From NCBI GenBank assembly GCA_015680685.1, contig MNCI01009658.1, positions 2,138 through 45,310 on the forward strand: 43,173 bases of DNA, read 5' to 3'. A model generated the notes under the pieces. The model ran no database searches and was not told where the DNA came from. It saw nothing but the letters and a program-made list of their open reading frames with translations. This document shows, one piece after another, positions 20,134-30,250 of this stretch. How positions within the stretch are numbered: position 1 is the stretch's first letter; every line of letters begins with the position of its first letter. The DNA is from Gnetum montanum (Eukaryota; Streptophyta; Gnetopsida; Gnetales; Gnetaceae). The translations under genes and the position numbers were made by a program.

Positions 20134-21050
20134 GTAGATGGTGTCTTAGAAATGTAAAAATAAAAATAAATTTCCATGAATCAACTCCTCCCTTGGATAA
20201 TCAGCCAAGTGATAATACTCCTTATAACATTGATAGTCTTACGATTATAATCCTAAGGGATGAAATGATGCATGCGACATCACTAGATATGGTTTGGACC
20301 TGGTTTGAATCTTTGACAGAAAAGCTAATGATTACTTTAACCACTAATAAAACACAAGAATTCATTATGCCTATAGTAAGACACCTCATGTCCCAATTTT
20401 TGCAATCCCTTCCAAAACCCTTTCATCTCATTATTGGAACAATCATAACTTATGATTTTGTGTAACATAGAGTTATTATTGGAATTTGGTGGTACTAACA
20501 TGTGTGTCTTGCTAAATAGGTATGCCTTACATTCAACTCCTTAAGTGCCTAAGGACACTTCTAAGTATGGTTATGCAAGGGCATTAAGGGCTAGAGCCTA
20601 CTTTGGGGAGGACCCACTTGTATAACTGTTGTATCTTTTACCTACCAAGCGATTGCACATTATCTTGAGCCTTCCAATTCTAATAAATAATAATAAATAC
20701 TTCCCATACCATTCACACTATCCATTCTAATAACACAAAAATGTTGTGTTTCTCATTCATTCCATTAATACCTCATATACTTTCATAGCCCAAGATTTCT
20801 TAATGATAGACTTTCAACACTCATGGGGCTTAATTTTTTTCGAGAAAAACATTTAGAAATTTTGATTTTTCTATGGTGACATTATATTTACAATATTGCA
20901 TCTACAATGTCACATTTACTATATTGCATACATAAATACTATATATAGCATGGGGAAGTGAGAAAAATTTTTCATTTCTAAATTTCATAAGAAGGAAGTT
21001 TTTGCCAATTTTTCTTTATAGCTAAGAGATCTGACACTCCTTTCTAACTC
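20134..21050 (+). mobile_element. Internal spacer of another Athila-like element (plus)
   Basis: This stretch is about 85 percent alike by eye to the reverse complement of 34640-35300 in element D. The match covers CTCCTCCCTTGG, GATAGTCTTACGATT, CAACTCCTTAAGTGCCTAAGGACA and GGAGGACCCACTTGTATA. The 20049-20465 open frame is not conserved in that copy as protein and is rejected. ORF2 is absent. At 20877-20948 a twice-repeated ATATTGCAT-type motif precedes TATATATAG. An LTR follows directly. Confidence 0.65.
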
Positions 21051-21584
21051 CAACAATGTCATAGATATGTTATTGTATAAACGATATCGCAAGGTGCGTG
21101 CCAGCCTATATAAGCAGCACTTAGGTGCATGGATCTACAATAGATTTGATAACTTAGTAATAAAAGTCTTTCAATTTGTTTTCTTGAAACAATACTTAGG
21201 AATGTATGCCCACAATGTGATGTTTTGTAATTGAACGAAATCTTTATTTGAGTTTGATGTACTTGGACGAATTGCATGGTCAACAATAAAGATCAAGATT
21301 ACTCTACATCATTGCAATTAGTTTACTATTTACTATTTTTCATAGTTAATGTTTCCTATTACTTGCAATGTACTTTTAATGTCGTTCAGTAGAATGAGTA
21401 TAATTGATCTCAAGCATGTAAGTGTAGTTACTTGGTAACCTAGTAGTAATATCACATGGTACGTCCAATAGTAAGATACATGTTAATCCCCATAGTAATT
21501 GCACAAAGTCCAAGGTGTGACTGGTAGATCAAGGCCTGCTACTCATTGCATAGGCTAGTTTAGATTTTAATTAGCGTTGAGATA
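21051..21584 (+). repeat. Athila-like LTR (E-type), 5' portion
   Basis: It contains a decayed GATATC motif (21082), TATATAAG (about 21103), two AATAAAG-like sites and CTTGGTAACCTAGTAGT at 21431-21447. It aligns with LTR-E (41854-42690): TGATGTACTTGGACGAATTGCATGGTCAACAATAAAGAT matches GTGACGTACTTGGACATGCACATGATCGGCAATAAAGAT in layout. The LTR start TG is lost. The remainder of the LTR resumes at about 22400 after an inverted LTR. Confidence 0.65.
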
Positions 21585-22400
21585 CCCCTACATTAAACCA
21601 TACGAATCACTAAGGCATTTACACGCGATTTGGTCAAATTCTATGGACCTATAGTTCTCCAGTGCACTAGTTCCTCTAGTACGTGAAATGGGCATTGAGA
21701 ACGTTCGTTGTCTTTCCAACTACACTTATGAAGCACAACGGTATAGTTTAAGTGTAATCAAGGTACATGATTTTTATCATTTTATGTTTTATAAATTTGA
21801 TAACCTACAACAAGGATGAAAGGTAAAGTAATTTAAGAACTAATTCATCTACCGCCTAGCTAGCCTCACACAAGTAATCGCCCCACTTTCCTAGACACAT
21901 ATTGAACAAATATAATGCTATTGGGCTACCAAACGTTTAGCGTTATTGGGTTACCAACTACTATATGTATGCTTGAAGTGGACATGCTCATGTTCATTAA
22001 CAACTAGAAATTAATTACTTAATTAAAATTCATTAAAGTAAAGTGCATTAAAGGAAACATTAATCTATTCTTAGTACTGCAAGGATTGTCAAAAGAGTTC
22101 ATTTTTATTCTTGTCACACTACTACGCTTAGGTACATTGGTGTTCAAACAAAGATCTGTACACACTTAGACTCCTACTGCAGGCACTCAGAAACTTTGGA
22201 GAAAACAAATTGCAAGAGCTTCGCTACTCTGACTAAAAATTGACTAGAAATCATGAGCCCATGCACTATATTTATAGGCTAGCGTATATCTCGTGACATC
22301 GAATACCCAACATCACATCTTGGCTCCAACATTGAATACCCAACATCAGAGTAGATGAAAAGTGTGATTCATCATATTTGTTTTACTGTCACTTAGATTT
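21585..22400 (-). repeat. Inverted Athila-like LTR inside another LTR
   Basis: The reverse complement reads TGATGTTGGGTATTCAATG, then TATAAATATAG (TATA box near 22275), the paired motif TTGGTAACCCAATAACG / TTGGTAGCCCAATAGC (about 21955 and 21925), and near its end CGTATGGTTTAATGTAGGGGTA at 21588-21609, matching the end of LTR-A. The last 20 or so bases of the LTR are missing. On either side, LTR-E-like sequence is continuous (to about 21584 and from about 22400), so this LTR lies within that LTR. Confidence 0.65.
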
Positions 22401-22650
22401 AGAAACCTCTACTTTTACTTCATATCTACTAAAAGCATTATGGCCAATTCAACATCAATTATTATATACCTGATTGTGAGTTAAACCATACACATTGATT
22501 TTACCAACTTACATGGGAAGACAATAATCGTGAACACTAACTAATTATTGGTATAATCACATTGGCTTATCTGTGAAGTTTGACTAGGATTGCGCATGAA
22601 CACTTGTATCTCATATGGTAGGGTGTTGGATACTCCATTGCTCATCATCT
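22401..22650 (+). repeat. Athila-like LTR (E-type), 3' portion
   Basis: It continues the LTR interrupted at 21584. TATACCTGATTGTGAGTTAAACCATAC resembles the LTR-E stretch at about 42506-42533, ACATGGGAAGACAATAATCG matches the LTR-E stretch at about 42556-42574, and it ends CCATTGCTCATCAT near 22650. No primer site follows. Confidence 0.6.
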
Positions 22651-22790
22651 ATACCTATATAAATGATGCTATAATACTATACATCAAAGTTGTTTAATCA
22701 GTTAGCATTGATATATGGAAGTTCCCATATTTTATATTAGTGTGTTCTATTTCCTCTTAATAAAATCAAAAATTTTAAAAGAAGAAAATC
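22651..22790. other. Unassigned AT-rich sequence before the gap
   Basis: It holds CCTATATAAATGATG and a later TTAATAAAATC that could be a promoter and poly(A) signal of a further LTR fragment, but nothing links it to a known element. The apparent open frame across the gap (22715-22903) is an artefact of Ns. Confidence 0.3.
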
Positions 22791-22844
22791 NNNNNNNNNN
22801 NNNNNNNNNNNNNNNNNNNNNNNNNNNNNNNNNNNNNNNNNNNN
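22791..22844. other. Assembly gap of 54 N
   Basis: Bases are unknown. The junction between the E-type LTR region and the Tat element lies near it, so relations across the gap are uncertain. Confidence 1.
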
Positions 22845-23082
22845 CTACTTTAGCATTGAAGTCTCCACAAAGAATGAATGATACTAGATTAACACCAACC
22901 TAAGGTAGGAGTCTATTATTTTTTAAAGCTTCCTTCAATTTGATAATTGGTCATAGTATCAATGCTAAGGTAACATAAATTCTTTATAACCTTGATCATT
23001 CTTTCTTCTTCATCAATAATGAGGTGTTAGCCTAGTGGTATGAGTCTTCATCAATAATGTCGTGACCCAGGGACAAGTTTGT
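22845..23082. other. Unassigned sequence with a tRNA-like head
   Basis: There is no coding content. GAGGTGTTAGCCTAGTGGTATGAG (23021-23044) contains TAGCCTAGTGG, a good match to a pol III box A. It is bracketed by two copies of CTTCATCAATAATG (about 23007-23020 and 23046-23059). No convincing box B is seen (GACCCAGGGAC near 23063 is poor). A truncated SINE head is possible, but a full SINE cannot be supported. Confidence 0.3.
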
Positions 23083-23262
23083 GTTGGTTTAGTGTCTCAG
23101 CAGATGTATGCTTACCTTGCCAGTTTCACGTCATGGTGGACGGTCGGAGACTTTGCTAGTTTAGCATCGTGGCAGACGCATGCAAGAAATGCCAGTTTTG
23201 CGTCGTAGCAGACGTGTACAACATTGCCAGTTTTACGTCATAACAGACGTTTGTTACCTTGC
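23083..23262 (-). repeat. Tandem array of about five 35-36-bp units beside the Tat integrase
   Basis: Each unit has the plus-strand core TTGCCAGTTTTRCGTCRT followed by AGCAGACG or a close variant. Cores start near 23118, 23154, 23190 and 23225, with a weaker first unit near 23089. It lies within 30 bases of the integrase C-terminus on its 3' side. Single related units reappear at 26850-26890 and 27053-27090 on the other side of pol. Tandem repeats between integrase and 3' LTR are a known feature of Tat/Ogre elements. Confidence 0.75.
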
Positions 23263-23289
23263 GTTTGAGCCAAGTGAACATTTAGACGT

Positions 23290-24560
23290 AGTACGACTTT
23301 AGATACATATGATTCACTAGATTTGGGTGTTCGTTGTTATTGATGTATACTAGCCTGAATGGTCCATTGCCGTATGCATTGATAACCAGGAAAGGGCCTT
23401 CCCAACTTGTAGAGAATTTGCCTGCTGGTTCACGAACGGCTTTGAGAACCAAGTCTCCTTTCTTGATCAGTCGTTAATGTAAGTTGTGATGATGTTTTTG
23501 TTTCTGCCTGTCTTGATACCTTTCGATGGTGTCGAGCGTCTGCATGCGCTTCTCCTCTACTAAGTCTAAATCCATGATGCTGGACTCGTTGTGTTGAGTC
23601 TCATTTATAACCGTGGAGAGGACCATCCACAATGAGGGGATTTCTAGTTCCAGGGGCAACACTGCTTCAGATCCATAGACTAGGCTGTAGGGTGTCCTAT
23701 TAGTAGCTGTTCTGCATGTCGTATGATAGGCCCACAGCACGTAGAGGATTTTCTCATGCCATCATTTTTTGTTGTTGCTGAGCATCTTCTTGAGTAGATT
23801 GATAACCACCTTATTTTTTGCTTCTGCTTGACCATTTGCTTGCGGGTAATAGGGTGAGTAAAAGATTGCTTGATACCAAGGTTATTGCAAAAATATTTGG
23901 TTTTTGTACTACTAAATTGTAGCCCATTTTCAATCACAATAGTCATAAGAAGCCCAAATCTAGTTACTATATTGTCTAAGATAAAATGACAAACCTGTTG
24001 AGATATAATCTTTTGTAGGGGAATAGCCTCGACCCACTTCGTGAAGTACTCGGTGGCGGTGATAATGAAGCTATATCCTGCGGAAAACTTAGGTGTGATG
24101 GGGCCTATGATGTCTAGTCTCCATCATTGGAATGGCCAAGTGATTTGTGTGGTATGTAATTCTGTCGGTGACACGTGTATTAGATTTGCATAACGTTGGC
24201 ATGTATCACATGTCTTAACCTTGGTCAGGCAGTCTCGTTCCATGTACGACTAGTACTATCCTAGGTGTTTGATTTTAGCTACCATAGCTCATGGGGCTAT
24301 ATTTCCCCAACATAATCCTTCATGGACTTCACTAATTATTCATTGTGCTTGGTCATTATTAACGTAGGTTAACAATACTCTATCAAAAGAGCATCTACAG
24401 AGAGTATTGTCTCCAATGATGACATATTGTTGGGCACACTTGCGGATTGCATCTTTTTGTGCAAGTGTTAGTTCGTGTATTGGTTCGTTGTGCAGAAGGT
24501 AGGCTTTAATGTTATCGTACCATTCTAACGTTTCACTCATGCTTAGAGAAGAAATTTACG
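23290..24560 (-). pseudogene. Tat-lineage integrase
   Basis: From the N side: an open part at 24540-24340, then HEGLCWGN and CDTCQRYA for the zinc-binding motif, RLDIIGPI (first Asp), ATEYFTKWVEAIPLQ, and RFGLLMTIVIENGLQF (23995-23680). The last has Glu where the second Asp of DNGxQF belongs. After a frameshift come LWAYHTTCRTATNRTPYSLV and YGSEAVLPLELEIPSL (23740-23474), typical of Tat/Ogre integrases. The end GDLVLKAVREPAGKFSTSW and EGPFLVINAYGNGPFRL (about 23461-23330) is the C-terminal chromatin-facing module. Several stops interrupt it. The element is inactive. Confidence 0.88.
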
Positions 24561-25035
24561 CCGCTTGAATGACAGGCTCTATACATTCCATCATTAAAGC
24601 GGGCCAAGTGGAAAACAAATGTGGTGGCACGTTTAAGGCCAGTGTGGTTAGTGCATCAGCTACAACGTTTTCATTATGTGGCATGTGTTGGACATAAGTT
24701 GTTATGAATCTTTTTAGGAGATCTTTAGCCATATCGCAATAGGGCTACCGATGCACAGCTTTGCAGGCGTAGACCCTTGTGATTTGATTGATGATGAGCA
24801 TCGAATCGCCTCAGATCGCCAGGTGTTGAACGTTGAGTTCCCTGGCTATTAACAATTCTTTGAGGAGCCCCTCGTACTCTATCATATTGTTCGTACAAGG
24901 GAATATCAGGTGATAAGCCAATGGACGAACATCCTCAGGGGAGAGTGTAATGACAGTGGCAGCACTGCCATCTCTTGTAGTCGAAGCTCTGTCGAAGTAT
25001 AACATCACTTCGAGGCTTGTCGATACAGGGCTTAA
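24561..25035 (-). pseudogene. Second (archaeal-type) RNase H of the Tat lineage
   Basis: MLYFDRASTTRDGSAATVI (catalytic Asp in FDxAS), CTNNMIEYEGLLKELLIARE (catalytic Glu) and, after one stop, GDSMLIINQI (catalytic Asp) are in the order of the additional RNase H that marks Tat/Ogre elements. HNENVVADALTTLA follows, close to its C-terminal block. It comes after the ordinary RT-linked RNase H, so this element has two. The stop lies between the Glu and last Asp blocks near 24810. Confidence 0.85.
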
Positions 25036-25640
25036 ACTACGTATCTGTTCATCAGAAAACTCGGGCTCTATCGTAACTTGATCATTAATAGGTGCTGTTG
25101 CAAGTTGGTCAGCTATCGCTTGGCCTTTCGTGGAAGATTGACTAACGTAGTGCAAGTCGAAGTCTGCTGTGATGACTTTCCAGCGGGCTATCCTACTGCT
25201 TTCGTATAAATTGTTTGTGATGACCCACAGAATGTTATTTTTATAGATTATGTTGACTTGGCTACGGAAGAGATAGTGCCTACATTTCTTGAGTGCAAAT
25301 AGTAATGCTAAACAGTTACGCTCTACTTCATTGTACCGTGTTTTGTATGCAAATAGAGCGTGACTTAGGTAGTAGATAGGAACTTCTGATCCGTCATCCC
25401 TTCTTTGGCACAACAACACAGCTATAGAAACCTCTAAGCTTACCAGGTATATGTAGAAAGGCTGATCCCTTTGTGGCGGGAAAATCATTGGCAAATTTAA
25501 CAGCTCTTTCTTCAGACTGTCAAACGCACGTTGGCAGTTCTCGGTCCATTCGAAGTTAATCCCTTTCTTGAGCAAATGTTGCATAGGGTGTAACTTGTCT
25601 ATTAATCTCAAGATGAACTGCCTGATAAATTACAACCTAC
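25036..25640 (-). pseudogene. RT-linked RNase H and connection domain of the Tat element
   Basis: The open frame 25611-24811 begins LHPMQHLLKKGINFEWTENC and QRAFDSLKKELLN, the connection after RT. It continues QPFYIYLVSLEVSIAVLLCQ, PIYYLSHAL, RYNEVERNCLALLFALKKCR and HYLFRSQVNIIYKNNILWV. The Asp normally in the VHTDH-like box is Asn (YKNN), and the first catalytic Asp position is weak (YLVS), so this domain is probably dead. Degeneration of the first RNase H beside a second one is characteristic of the lineage. Confidence 0.85.
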
Positions 25641-26748
25641 CCTATAGCCCACGTAGTTCTTTGAGGTTTCTAGGTGGTGCCAGATTGACGATGACTTTAA
25701 CCTTGTCGGGGTCAACTCGGATGCCAGTTTTTGATACCACAAACTCCAACATGCATCTGGTCTTGACTCTGAATATGCACTTTCTTGGGTTGAGCCGCAG
25801 GTCGTGTTTGAGACATCGTTTAAGGATTAATTCTAGGTCTCCTAAGTGATCTTTCGACTTCTTAGATTTGACAGCTATGTTGTCTACGTAGTCGTTCAAT
25901 CTCTTTAAGAGGTAATCGTTAAATATGTATGTCATAGCACATTGATAGATTGCTCCAAAGTTTTTAAACTCGAAAGGCATCACGGTGTAACAGAAAGTTC
26001 TCCAAGGGGTCATGAAAGTCATAGTCAGTTGGTGTTCTAGGTTGATACAAATTTGATTATAGCCTAAAAACCCATCCATGAAGGACAGTAACCTGTGGCC
26101 AGCTGTTGTATCAATAAGTTGGTCGATGCTCGGTAATGGGAAGTTGTCTTTAATCATGGCCTTGTTCAGATTGCGAAAGTCTATACAGATGTGTATTCCC
26201 CCCATTTCCTTAGAGACAACTACGATATTTGACACCCAGTCCAAATAATTAACTGCGCGAATGAAACCAGCCTAATATAGCTTAATGATTTCATCATGCA
26301 CTGCTAGCACGATTTCAGGCTTAATCTTCCTTGCTTTCTGTTTAATCGCTTTCATATGCGGGTCTAAAACTTTGTTGTGCTGTATTAGCCTTGGATCTAA
26401 ACCTAGCATATCTTTGTATGACCATGAGAACACCATAATGTTATCTTGGAGCACTCGAGATATATCACTCTGCGTTTGTTGGTTAAGGAGAGAACTAACT
26501 TTCAGAGTTTTACTTTCTCCTTTGTGCGTAACCACAGAGACCTTAATGAGGGAATCCTCATTCACATCACTAGCTTCCAGGTCTAGGGTTCAGGTCAAAT
26601 GTTCTGGCCAGTTTGGGGATACTTCTGATATTGCTATGGTTGTATCATAAAGGAAAGTGTCAGTTCCTATCAGTGCGTGATTGAGCTATCTAATAGTTTC
26701 CCCGTATGGGCCTGTTAGGGCTAGAGGTGTGAGTAAAGCTGCTTCCAT
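25641..26748 (-). pseudogene. Tat-lineage pol N-terminus and reverse transcriptase
   Basis: An ATG at 26748-26746 opens MEAALLTPLALTGPYGETIR and stays in register with the RT frame, with a few stops. It leads to FSWSYKDMLGLDPRLIQHN (26565-26272) and then RT proper (26244-25642): VVVSKEMGGIHICIDFRNLN, FPLPSIDQLIDTTAGH, MDGFLGYNQI, MPFEFKNFGAIYQCAM and YVDNIAVKSK. The second catalytic Asp of YVDD is Asn. No protease or gag is found upstream, since non-coding sequence begins at once. Either they were deleted or they lie in a diverged form not recognised. Confidence 0.85.
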
Positions 26749-27206
26749 TTTGCGAATCGACCTGCAAAACCGCCAAAAACGGAGGTTGTTATATTGTTTT
26801 TTGCCAACCTGATGAAATGATGGAAGATTTTCTAGAAATAGTGTTAAAAAGTTGCCAGTTTAAGGTCTTAGCGGACCGCTACCATATGCGTCATTTGTGA
26901 GAAAGAAGTAAGCCTAATTTCCTAGATGTTAGCGTAAGACTTCTGTGAACTATGGTGGGGAGTGTAACGTGGCATGTTTATCATGTCGAGATAGCTAATT
27001 TAGAATTTTGTGCGAACCGTAGTTAATGCAACCAGATTACGAGATGATGAGCTGCGCGTTAGTTTAGGGTCTTTTCGGACTATAATCTACACGATAGCTA
27101 TGAGATTAATGTTGCGATGTTCATGCTTCATGTCACACTGACATACCTGCGTTTTAAGAAAATTCCACATTGGTCGAGCACGCAACAGTTAGTTTCAACC
27201 AATTCA
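26749..27206. other. Non-coding stretch between the Tat pol and the plus-strand spliced locus
   Basis: It contains TTGCCAGTTTAAGGTCTTAGCGGACCGC (26850-26877) and TTAGTTTAGGGTCTTTTCGGAC (27059-27080). Both resemble the 35-36-base units found next to the integrase at the other end of the Tat element, so it may hold remains of the Tat LTR or leader. No terminal TG...CA pair or primer site was found. Confidence 0.4.
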
Positions 27207-27214
27207 TTTATAAG
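27207..27214 (+). promoter_or_regulatory. TATA-like box of the spliced locus
   Basis: TTTATAAG lies about 120 bases upstream of the first candidate ATG (27334). It is a plausible pol II core promoter by position only. Confidence 0.4.
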
Positions 27215-27989
27215 TCTATGATTTGTCCTCAAAGCAGATTAGCGACATTGCGAATTTGAATTAGGCTATAGTAGAAGGAGAGCAGAGGTAAGGCGTAAGG
27301 AGGCGATTTTACGAAAGTTGTTTAGTTGGGACCATGGCGCCGAAGATCAAAGGAAAACATGTTAAATTGGTGAAGATCGATGAAGTGCAGGAGAGTTTGT
27401 AGCAGGTTTCAAAGACTAGGGTTGAAACGCGGGAGGCTACTCCGCTTGCTCGGTAAGTGGCTTTTTACCCTCTTGTGTGATTGTTATTTTCGTTGTTATG
27501 GCGTCGCAATTGTACCTATTTCGAAGATGAGTATTATGGCAGGCGTTAATACCTGGTCACATGAGTTAAGCTATCGTAGTTTGTACTATTATCGCTATTG
27601 TTGTTGTCGGAGATAGACCCAGTGTAGTCGCAAGGGTTAGGGCGATCTTGTGTGATACTGTGTGTACACAATGCATAACTGGGGAAGTCCAAGTACCATA
27701 CCCTTATGTAGTATGAATAGGATTCTATCGTCTCGCCCATAAATATTGCATGTTACACTAGGATAATACGCAGTATTACTTTTATCGCCATTGTCAGGGA
27801 CAGACCTTGCGCGATTGCAAGGGTTTGGGTGGTTTTCATAATGCATTTATAGCGTAACCTGCAATTTCCTAGGAGTCAAGGTAACGGAAACCCTAGTATT
27901 ATGTAATGAAAAAAAATTTTCTGTGTTGTTCTTACATCGTTAGTATGTTTATATTGTTGTTCCTAATAGAAGTTTGTTTCATTGTAAAG

Positions 27990-28438
27990 GATTACGCTAA
28001 AGCCTGTCCTGATTGTCTTGGACATCGTGGGCATTCTGTGTTGTTTACATGTCCCCGTGGCCAATGTTCCTCCTCCTCATGCTCGTGTAAAGGAAGAGGC
28101 AGTTTGGTTCCGAAGAGGCACATGGGAGTTTCTGCAGTTTTTGTTATGCAATTACAGCGTAATTATTTGGTAGCATCTGCAGGTCGAGACAGCCACCACC
28201 ATTCTGGAGACGCTATTGGTGGGATCAACACAAAGCATCTTGACATTTTTGGTGGACGGCTTAATCAAAACCGTGCAGGTGCAAGATTGTGAACAGAGCG
28301 CCAGGGGTTTGAGGTGTTGTCTTGGATCTGGGATATGCCTAAGTTTAATTGTTATCATGCCTACAACACTCTGTTCGTAGCTCGTCATCTTACGACCTAT
28401 TTCCAGAATCCACCTAGGATTGTGTATTATGCAGGCAG
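27990..28438 (+). pseudogene. Cys/His-rich exon of the spliced locus
   Basis: The frame reads CPDCLGHRGHSVLFTCPRGQ and continues C then a Ser/Cys run, giving C-X2-C-X3-H-X2-H-X6-C-X4-C, which might bind zinc. After a stop at 28288-28290 it goes on to WIWDMPKFNCYHAYNTLFVA and NPPRIVYYAGR. It ends in AG before GTAAGT at 28439. The 5' limit is uncertain: candidate acceptors are at 27942 and 27969. The upstream 27453-27940 is taken as intron. No family was recognised. Confidence 0.45.
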
Positions 28439-28525
28439 GTAAGTGTTTCTACAACATCATAATATGCTAACTATTTGTCTGAATTTGTGACCAGTGTAAA
28501 CAATTATCTACATTCTATGATGTAG

Positions 28526-28852
28526 GTTTTTCATCAATAATGATGGTCTCCAGGGTGATAAAAAATATGTTGTCTATGACCGAAGTGGCCATAAAGGAGT
28601 TTACCTCTATTAGCAACATACGTGTTGGTGTTATGAGACAACTAAAATTGGAAATCCCACATTACCCTAACTGCTATGTCGAATTTTTCACCAAGTTCAA
28701 AAGGCTTAGATGGCTGGATAAGAAGTGGACTTTAGATCGTCCTCTCACTGTTGCAGACGTGCAGGAGAAAATCCCATCGTTTCCTTCGCCTTTCAAACAT
28801 GGTAAATTACGCTATGGTGGTTCATTGTACAATCTTACGGGATGGAAACAAT
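28526..28852 (+). pseudogene. Third candidate exon of the spliced locus
   Basis: Following acceptor TGTAG it reads on in phase as FFINNDGLQGDKKYVVYDRS. A one-base shift near 28600 moves the frame to SNIRVGVMRQLKLEIPHYPN, ending YGGSLYNLTGWKQ. A donor-like GTGTAA follows at 28853. The frame change is best explained as a later single-base indel. No family was recognised. Confidence 0.45.
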
Positions 28853-28907
28853 GTGTAAAATAATTTTATTTTGCTATGTTGTTTAAACCCTGGTTTTATG
28901 TTTACAG

Positions 28908-29943
28908 TTAAAGAATCATGGGAGATCACGGTTATCGCTTCCGGGCGTGAAGTAAGCAGTCTCTTGTTTCGTTATGGCGACATAAAAGAAACATAGCATT
29001 GGCTCAACCATAGTGCGGCCCCAATTGTACTAACCAATAACCTCCAGGAAACTATTTTTGGCTGTAACCCCCAACGTCACCGCGGGCAAAATGTTGAACT
29101 TAGTTAACTCCTTCAGCAAAGAAGCCGAGCGTCTTTGCATACGCATGCGTAATGTGCGTGTAAGTTTTGACATTGACGCTCGACTATTTGCTGACTTTTT
29201 TAACGTTCCCTTTGATGGTCTTTCGGTAGAAGAAAAGTTAAAAAGGAGTTCTAAGCACCAGAAGGAGATAGAGGAGTGGCTGGGGGTTAACAAGGAAGTG
29301 AAAGGAATCCTTGCTAATAAAATTAAGCTGGAGGTGGCTCATACCATTTATCCCCTCTTTCGAGCCCATGCCTTCCCCAAGTTGCTTTCCCATGGGAGAA
29401 TCCTTACCATAGAACAAGCTCGGATCATGCAAGAGGTTATGGAGGAGGGGATGTGGTACAATTGGGCCAACTACTTCGATGAAGGCCTGCAAGCTGAAAT
29501 GGTCAAGCTTCACAAGAAGCTTGAGTCCCGCTTCAACGTGCATTTTGCCTTCTTTATAGCTTGCTTTCAGCGTTTTTTCGAATTCCTGGTGGTTCAAAGG
29601 GATGGAATCTTGGTGTAGCAGGATCGTAACCAAATTTCCAAACCTTGGATTTCCCAGGTTTTTGGCACTACCCGATCACAAGATTCCCCTGAAGGCATTA
29701 GGGATTCACTTTCACTTACTACTAAGAGTTTGGTGGTGCCTCGTACACGGGGCTAGGACAGCGTGGGTGGAGCGCTCCCCTCTTTCACCAATAGTGTGTC
29801 GAGGGGGAAATGCCTTGTGGCAGAACTAGTGGATTCGTCAATCCAGCGGAAAAAACATCATCCAGCCGTGCAGTCTACTGGTTCGACTGACATAGAGAGA
29901 AAGAGGTTGCAAATTAAGTTTCATAGAAATGATCCCCCAGTTG
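28908..29943 (+). pseudogene. Large exon of the spliced locus, gag/ORF2-like fold possible
   Basis: It follows acceptor TTTACAG. After VKESWEITVIASGREVSSLL a frame change near 29055 leads into the longest clean frame of the locus, 29058-29618: NLVNSFSKEAERLCIRMRN, VSFDIDARLFADFFNVPFDG, ILTIEQARIMQEVMEEGMWY and HFAFFIACFQRFFEFLV. The layout (a short VxF..A..F..VPF block, then helices) is loosely like the plant transposon protein domain of retrotransposon ORFs, but that is weak. After stops at 29616 and 29754 the same frame goes on to FHRNDPPVG at donor 29944. Confidence 0.5.
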
Positions 29944-30043
29944 GTAAGTAAAGAGATGCGTAATTAGTTTATATATTTTCTACGCTGCGTATAGATGTGA
30001 CGTGACGTAGCATTTGTAAGTGTTTTGATTAACTATTTTTTAG

Positions 30044-30250
30044 CAGACAAAGGGAAGAATATAGCGGAGTTGACCCCTGAAACAGGGGTAATAATTATAC
30101 TACGTGAGGGAGGAGCCCCAATTTTGGAAAAGGAGGCCCCTATTAGTAATGCAAGTGGCACACAGGTTCCTGTGCGCGAGGAAGAGATGGAGGTAGAGGA
30201 CACCGAAGTCCTTTTGGGTGAACTAGGAAAAGGGGAGCAACTTGTCGCTG
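30044..30250 (+). pseudogene. Fifth candidate exon of the spliced locus (acidic)
   Basis: The acceptor is a tandem TAGCAG (NAGNAG), and either choice keeps the frame. It reads ADKGKNIAELTPETG and later EEEMEVEDTEVLLGELGKGE, so it is acidic and probably disordered. Donor GTGAGT starts at 30251. The next exon begins at 30394 and reads GTSDVGVVPLSVAPTQHWG in phase before the LTR breaks in. Confidence 0.5.

Noticed and set aside
20049-20465. Plus-strand 138-codon frame
   Set aside because: It starts inside the copia LTR and runs into a spacer whose homologue at 34980-35330 is not open in the same frame.
22715-22903. Open frame across the N gap
   Set aside because: About a third of it is unknown bases; no motif.
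23021-23100. tRNA gene
   Set aside because: A box A-like word is present, but no box B, anticodon arm or cloverleaf can be drawn.
28152-28388. Minus-strand 78-codon frame
   Set aside because: Shadow of the Cys/His-rich exon, which fits a phase-consistent exon chain on the plus strand.
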